A stretch of DNA of 9,752 nt from Deltaproteobacteria bacterium. Its GTDB lineage: Bacteria > Myxococcota > XYA12-FULL-58-9 > JAUUZB01. A program made the position numbers and the translations under genes. The notes under the pieces are model-generated. The model saw only the letters and a program-made list of their open reading frames with translations. It was not told the origin of the DNA and made no database searches. The stretch covers positions 1 through 9,752 of the forward strand of contig JAUUZB010000071.1 in the NCBI GenBank assembly GCA_030590185.1. The letters run 5' to 3'. Shown here piece by piece: positions 6,918 to 9,752 of this stretch (position 1 is the first letter of the stretch; each line of letters begins with the position of its first letter).

Positions 6918-7049
6918 GGCTGGTTCGTGAATACCCCCACCGACGCAACCCTCTACCACCACTCCATTCTCCCCGCCAACCTCCCCTTGACCCAAACCCG
7001 CGGCTCCAACATGGTGGGGCCGCATTTCTTCACGACAAGGGGCTCAATC
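6918..7049. promoter_or_regulatory. divergent intergenic region (receiver gene / small lipoprotein gene)
   Basis: This 132-base gap between two divergent start codons must hold both promoters unless transcription enters from elsewhere. On the + strand TTGACC at 6987-6992 is a fair -35, but the hexamer 17 bases on (CATGGT, 7010-7015) is a poor -10, so the promoter call is weak. AAGGGG (7037-7042) is a clear ribosome-binding site seven bases before ATG 7050. The region is C-rich on the + strand; I see no strong operator palindrome. Confidence 0.4.
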
Positions 7050-7625
7050 ATGCGTACGATCGTTTTTCTATCGGGGCTGGCGCTGCTCGGCACTAGCGGT
7101 TGCGAAAACATGGCCCAGTCCATGGCCGAATCCGCGGTCGAGGCCGCGACCGATGGCCAGGTCAAGGTCGACATCGACAAGGACGGCAAGAAGGTCACCA
7201 TCAAAACCGACGACGGTGAGGTCACCACCGTCGCCGCCGACGGGAAAGACGGCGCGCGCGCCGTGGTCACCGGGCCGGACGGCGAAAAGATGGTTCTCAC
7301 CTCAGGCAAGGATATCCCGGCCGACTTCCCGCTCCCGGTCTTGGAGGGCGCCGAGGTAATGAGCAGCACCCAGATGAAGCAGAACGGCGGCGCCATGTAC
7401 AACGTCACCTTCAAGACCGACAAGCTGCCGGCCGAGGTGGCCGATTACTACGCCAAGGTGCTCGAGAAGAAGGGCCTCAAGGCGAACCGCAACACGCTCG
7501 AGTCCGGCAAGGACCTAACCGTCATGATCAACGCCCAGAGCAAAGAGGCGCGGGTGATGGTCAACATGGCCCGCAAGGCCAAGGATCCGAAGACCACCGT
7601 GCTGCTCAACTGGGTCAACAAATAG
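7050..7625 (+). CDS. small lipoprotein, unknown function
   Basis: A 191-residue protein. ATG 7050 is chosen for the AAGGGG site upstream and because a signal sequence begins there. The signal MRTIVFLSGLALLG is followed by TSGC, making Cys18 the likely lipidation site; Thr at -3 is less usual than Leu. Residues about 35-85 are a low-complexity stretch of short beta-like units with repeated Asp-Gly or Asp-Gly-Lys turns (DKDGKKVTIK, DDGEVTTVAA, DGKDGARAVV, PDGEKMVLTS). The C-terminal half begins DFPLPVLEGAEV and contains a YNVTFKT strand and the helix AEVADYYAKVLEKKGL. This resembles small compact domains with a 'P-hPGA ... V-xYY-xxxLxxxG' pattern found in many bacterial lipoproteins and of unknown role. 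It stands alone on its strand, divergent from the receiver gene. Confidence 0.8.
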   Translation: MRTIVFLSGLALLGTSGCENMAQSMAESAVEAATDGQVKVDIDKDGKKVTIKTDDGEVTTVAADGKDGARAVVTGPDGEKMVLTSGKDIPADFPLPVLEGAEVMSSTQMKQNGGAMYNVTFKTDKLPAEVADYYAKVLEKKGLKANRNTLESGKDLTVMINAQSKEARVMVNMARKAKDPKTTVLLNWVNK

Positions 7626-7635
7626 GCTGACCTCC

Positions 7636-7661
7636 CCGGCGGGCGGTACGCCGCTCGCCGG
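7636..7661. terminator. GC-rich hairpin between convergent genes
   Basis: CCGGCG (7636-7641) pairs with CGCCGG (7656-7661). Inside, GGCG (7642-7645) pairs with CGCC (7649-7652) around a GTA loop, leaving a three-base bulge. It lies 10 bases after the stop of the small lipoprotein and 27 bases before the end of the converging methyltransferase gene, so it could serve both directions. No T-run follows on either side, so efficiency is uncertain. Confidence 0.45.
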
Positions 7662-7688
7662 CTCTCGATGCGGCGCGTCGGCCGCGCC

Positions 7689-8351
7689 TCAGCGCTTGCG
7701 CAACAGGGACAGGCCGTCCCCCACCGGCAGCATGACGAGCTCGACCCGTTCATCGCTGACCCGACGCTGGTTGAATTCCCGCAGCGCCTTGGTCGACCCG
7801 TCCTGGTTGTCGGCGTCGATCACCAGCCCCTTCCACAGTACGTTGTCCACCAGGATCAAGCCGCCGACCCGCATCAACTCCAGGGCGCGCTCGTAGTACG
7901 CCTCGTAGCCCTCCTTGTCCGCGTCGATGAATGCGAAATCGAAGCTGCCCGCCGCGCCGGAGGCGAGCAGCGCATCTAGGGTATCGATGGCCGGCGCCAG
8001 ACGCAGGTCGACCTTTTGCTCGACCCCGGCCTCGCGCCAGTATTGACGCGCGACGTTCGTCCACTCCTCACTGACATCACAGGCGATCAGCCGACCGTCC
8101 TCTGGCAAGGCGAGCGCCACCGCCAGGGAGCTGTAGCCGGTGAAGACTCCGATCTCGAGACAGCGCCGGGCGCCGGTCAGGCGCACCAGCATCGCCATGA
8201 AGGCGCCCTGCTCGGCGCTGATCTGCATGCTGGCGCGGCTGTGGCTCTCGGTCTCGACGCGCAGTCGTTGCAGCAACGGAGGCTCGCGCACGCCGTGCGA
8301 CACCAGGTAGTCGTACAGGTCGCCGTCGATGCCGATGGAGGAACGTGACAT
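7689..8351 (-). CDS. cation-dependent class I O-methyltransferase (CCoAOMT-like, Methyltransf_3)
   Basis: A 220-residue protein, the usual length for the family. ATG 8351 is supported by GGGGAG (8362-8357 on the minus strand) five bases upstream. The SAM-binding motif I is CLEIGVFTGYSS (E66-G68), with the ribose-contacting acidic region at IACDVS (D92). The metal site typical of caffeoyl-CoA O-methyltransferases is intact: FIDADKEGY gives D143, and LVDNVLW gives D169/N170; the 26-residue gap matches that of plant CCoAOMT. It should transfer a methyl group from SAM to a catechol-type or similar hydroxyl using Mg2+ or another divalent ion; bacterial members have broad or unknown substrates. It is the last gene of the minus-strand group, 53 bases after the DUF1848 gene, and ends facing the small lipoprotein. 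Confidence 0.92.
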   Translation of the reverse strand: MSRSSIGIDGDLYDYLVSHGVREPPLLQRLRVETESHSRASMQISAEQGAFMAMLVRLTGARRCLEIGVFTGYSSLAVALALPEDGRLIACDVSEEWTNVARQYWREAGVEQKVDLRLAPAIDTLDALLASGAAGSFDFAFIDADKEGYEAYYERALELMRVGGLILVDNVLWKGLVIDADNQDGSTKALREFNQRRVSDERVELVMLPVGDGLSLLRKR

Positions 8352-8404
8352 GGGCTCTCCCCTACAGGGTATGTCGGCGGGCTGACAAGGCAAGCACCTC
8401 GGCC

Positions 8405-9340
8405 TCACCGCAGGCCGTCGGCGTTGGGATCGTGCCGGCGAAAATTGTCGATCGCCGCCCCCTGGGAAGTGACCACGTAACAATACTTGCAGCCGTTCAG
8501 GCAGGTGTTGTCCATGCCGATATCGACGGTCGCCAAACATTGGCACCCGGGGCGGGTAGCCCGGGCCCGCAACCCCGCGACCTGGGCACGCACCCTCGCG
8601 CCATGGGCCGCGAACAACTCCGCGCCGCAACACTGCGACGCGGGCAGGCCGAGCTCCGGGTTGCTGCAGGCCCGCAGCTCCATGCCGTTGGCCCCGGCGA
8701 CAGCGCGTAGATCCGCGAGCAGGCCAGCCACCTCCTCATCGGCCTGCGGCAGGTCCGGGTAGTCGCGCGCCACGGTTTTGTGCCGACTCGGGTCGACCCG
8801 CCGGTAGCTGATCCCGGCCGGCATCCGGCGCAGGGCTTTCAAGTAGGGCTCGAGCAACGAAACGTTCACCACCCGGGTGGCGCCGGCGAGCGCCCGGGCA
8901 AGGCGACCGAAACGATCGAGGTGGAACGCCCGGTCATAGGTCTCCGAGAGGAGGATCGGATCATAGCGCCACTGGATCGCCCCGGGGCCAGGCAGGTCCG
9001 CCGCCACCGCCAGAAAATCGTCGATCAGACGGCCCAGGTCCGGTTGGTTCGGCTCGATCTCCGGACCGTAGGCGTTGAGGGCGTACTGGAAAACGTAGGG
9101 CATGCCCTCGGCGCGCAGGGAACACAGCTGCGAGCGAAAGGGACGCGCGTTCTTGGTCCAGAACAGATAACCGATCACGTCGGCGGGCCGCAGGGAGACC
9201 TCGCCGGGCACACCAAAGGCGCTGCGAAAGCTAGCGCTCCCAGCGCGTCGGCGTTGGTCGAGCCAGCGCCCGAAGTAGCGGGGGATGTCGGTGCGCCGCG
9301 AGGCGCTGATGATCTGAGGCGCCGCGAAGAGCTCGGCCAC
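8405..9340 (-). CDS. DUF1848 family protein with C-terminal cysteine cluster
   Basis: A 311-residue protein starting at GTG 9340, one base after the stop of orn. The hallmark N-terminus IISASRRTDIPRYF (residues 10-23) and the FWTKNARPF segment (about 60-68) identify the DUF1848 family. The C-terminus carries GCQCLATVDIGMDNTC-LNGCKYCY: Cys266 and Cys268, then C280-x3-C284-x2-C287, the spacing of radical SAM iron-sulfur motifs, followed by an aromatic residue. More Cys lie at about 225, 237 and 238. A [4Fe-4S] cluster and possibly SAM chemistry are plausible, though the motif sits at the end of the chain, not the start as in ordinary radical SAM enzymes. The substrate and pathway are unknown. 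A non-ATG start with almost no spacer suggests translation coupled to orn. Confidence 0.88.
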   Translation of the reverse strand: MAELFAAPQIISASRRTDIPRYFGRWLDQRRRAGSASFRSAFGVPGEVSLRPADVIGYLFWTKNARPFRSQLCSLRAEGMPYVFQYALNAYGPEIEPNQPDLGRLIDDFLAVAADLPGPGAIQWRYDPILLSETYDRAFHLDRFGRLARALAGATRVVNVSLLEPYLKALRRMPAGISYRRVDPSRHKTVARDYPDLPQADEEVAGLLADLRAVAGANGMELRACSNPELGLPASQCCGAELFAAHGARVRAQVAGLRARATRPGCQCLATVDIGMDNTCLNGCKYCYVVTSQGAAIDNFRRHDPNADGLR

Positions 9341-9341
9341 C

Positions 9342-9752
9342 CTACTTCATCACCTGCCCACGCAGATACTTGAGCTCGGCGATCGATTGACGGATGTCGA
9401 ACAGGGCGGTGTGGGCGCCGTCCTTCGGCTTTTCAAAGCGGGCTTTGTGCCACCAAAAGGCGAGCTCCTTGAGGGTGGAGACGTCGATCAGCCGATAGTG
9501 CATGTAGTCATTGAAGGAGGGCATGAACTTGCTCAGGAACCGACGGTCCTGCCAGACCGAATTGCCGGCGAGCAGGGCCCGCTTGTAGGTCGCGATGGGG
9601 GCTAGGATCGTCATCACCTGCCGCTCGGCGTCCTCGAGGTCGACCTCCGACTTTTGGATCTTCGGGAGCAGACCCGATTTCTCGTGCATGGCCCGCACGA
9701 AGGGGGACATCCGCGACATCACCTCCTCCGGCTGCCAGATGGTCAGCTCCAG
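9342..9752 (-). CDS. orn: oligoribonuclease, C-terminal part (runs off the right edge)
   Basis: The open frame continues to the window edge, giving 136 residues of a protein normally near 180-200. It degrades 2-5 nucleotide RNA fragments, including linearised cyclic-di-GMP, from the 3' end in the cytoplasm. Recognition rests on GNSVWQDRRFLSKFMP (Exo II region, usually GNSIGQDRRF; the Trp for Gly is a small departure), HYRLIDVSTLKELAFWW, and HTALFDIRQSIAELKYLR, which holds the H-x4-D Exo III motif of DEDDh exonucleases. The first acidic residues (Exo I) lie outside the window. In-frame GTG/ATG codons at 9722-9717 are internal, since residues upstream of them (LELTIWQPEE) continue the family sequence. 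It is the most upstream gene visible in the orn / DUF1848 / O-methyltransferase group. Confidence 0.93.
   Translation of the reverse strand: MELTIWQPEEVMSRMSPFVRAMHEKSGLLPKIQKSEVDLEDAERQVMTILAPIATYKRALLAGNSVWQDRRFLSKFMPSFNDYMHYRLIDVSTLKELAFWWHKARFEKPKDGAHTALFDIRQSIAELKYLRGQVMK

Noticed and set aside
6918..7025. N-terminal extension of the receiver protein
   Set aside because: The added residues are Gly/Val-rich without structure, and the receiver fold begins normally from ATG 6917.
6909..7049. N-terminal extension of the small lipoprotein
   Set aside because: It would place the signal sequence inside the protein; ATG 7050 has a good ribosome-binding site and signal peptide.
8352..8633. N-terminal extension of the O-methyltransferase frame
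   Set aside because: The frame stays open upstream but is Arg/Gly/Pro-rich, overlaps the DUF1848 gene and lacks family similarity; ATG 8351 with GGGGAG fits far better.

Overview
This is a high-GC bacterial window (only the stretch around 230-295 is clearly AT-rich) with tightly packed genes on both strands. It carries nine complete genes and two partial ones. The cysteine-rich repeat lipoprotein with an LPAC lipobox, the second small lipoprotein, the orphan receiver protein and the very GC-rich third codon positions suggest a myxobacterium-like (Myxococcota / former Deltaproteobacteria) genome. That placement is an inference from style; no marker gene fixes it.

Left part (1-2528, + strand): the C-terminal tail of an unrecognised protein ends at 157. 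A 154-base AT-rich gap follows, with a 22-base near-perfect palindrome (273-294) directly in front of a DUF234-type AAA ATPase gene (312-1775). Next comes a carboxymuconolactone decarboxylase/AhpD-like protein (1804-2460). The ATPase and its palindrome look like a self-contained, possibly horizontally acquired cassette.

Middle part (2529-6917, - strand): three genes run leftward. In transcription order they are a receiver protein with a coiled coil and a (Ser-Asp-Gly-Gly)4 tail; a large lipoprotein combining cysteine-rich repeats, leucine-rich repeats and a papain-like cysteine protease domain; and a membrane-anchored SGNH hydrolase. The last two abut exactly (TAA directly followed by ATG), so they are probably translated together. 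The likely picture is an envelope-located pair, a surface protease/binding lipoprotein plus a periplasm-facing esterase or acyltransferase. Whether the receiver protein controls it is open, as a 114-base gap separates them.

A small lipoprotein (7050-7625, + strand) is divergent from the receiver gene. It is followed by a GC hairpin shared with the convergent operon on its right.

Right part (7689-9752, - strand): in transcription order, oligoribonuclease (orn, cut by the window edge), a DUF1848 protein with a C-terminal radical-SAM-like cysteine motif, and a cation-dependent O-methyltransferase. The first two are separated by one base.

I saw no tRNA, rRNA, CRISPR array or complete mobile element, and no gene-free stretch longer than 300 bases. 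The least conventional items are the protease/LRR lipoprotein with its coupled SGNH partner, the palindrome-controlled ATPase with a changed nuclease motif, and the DUF1848 protein.
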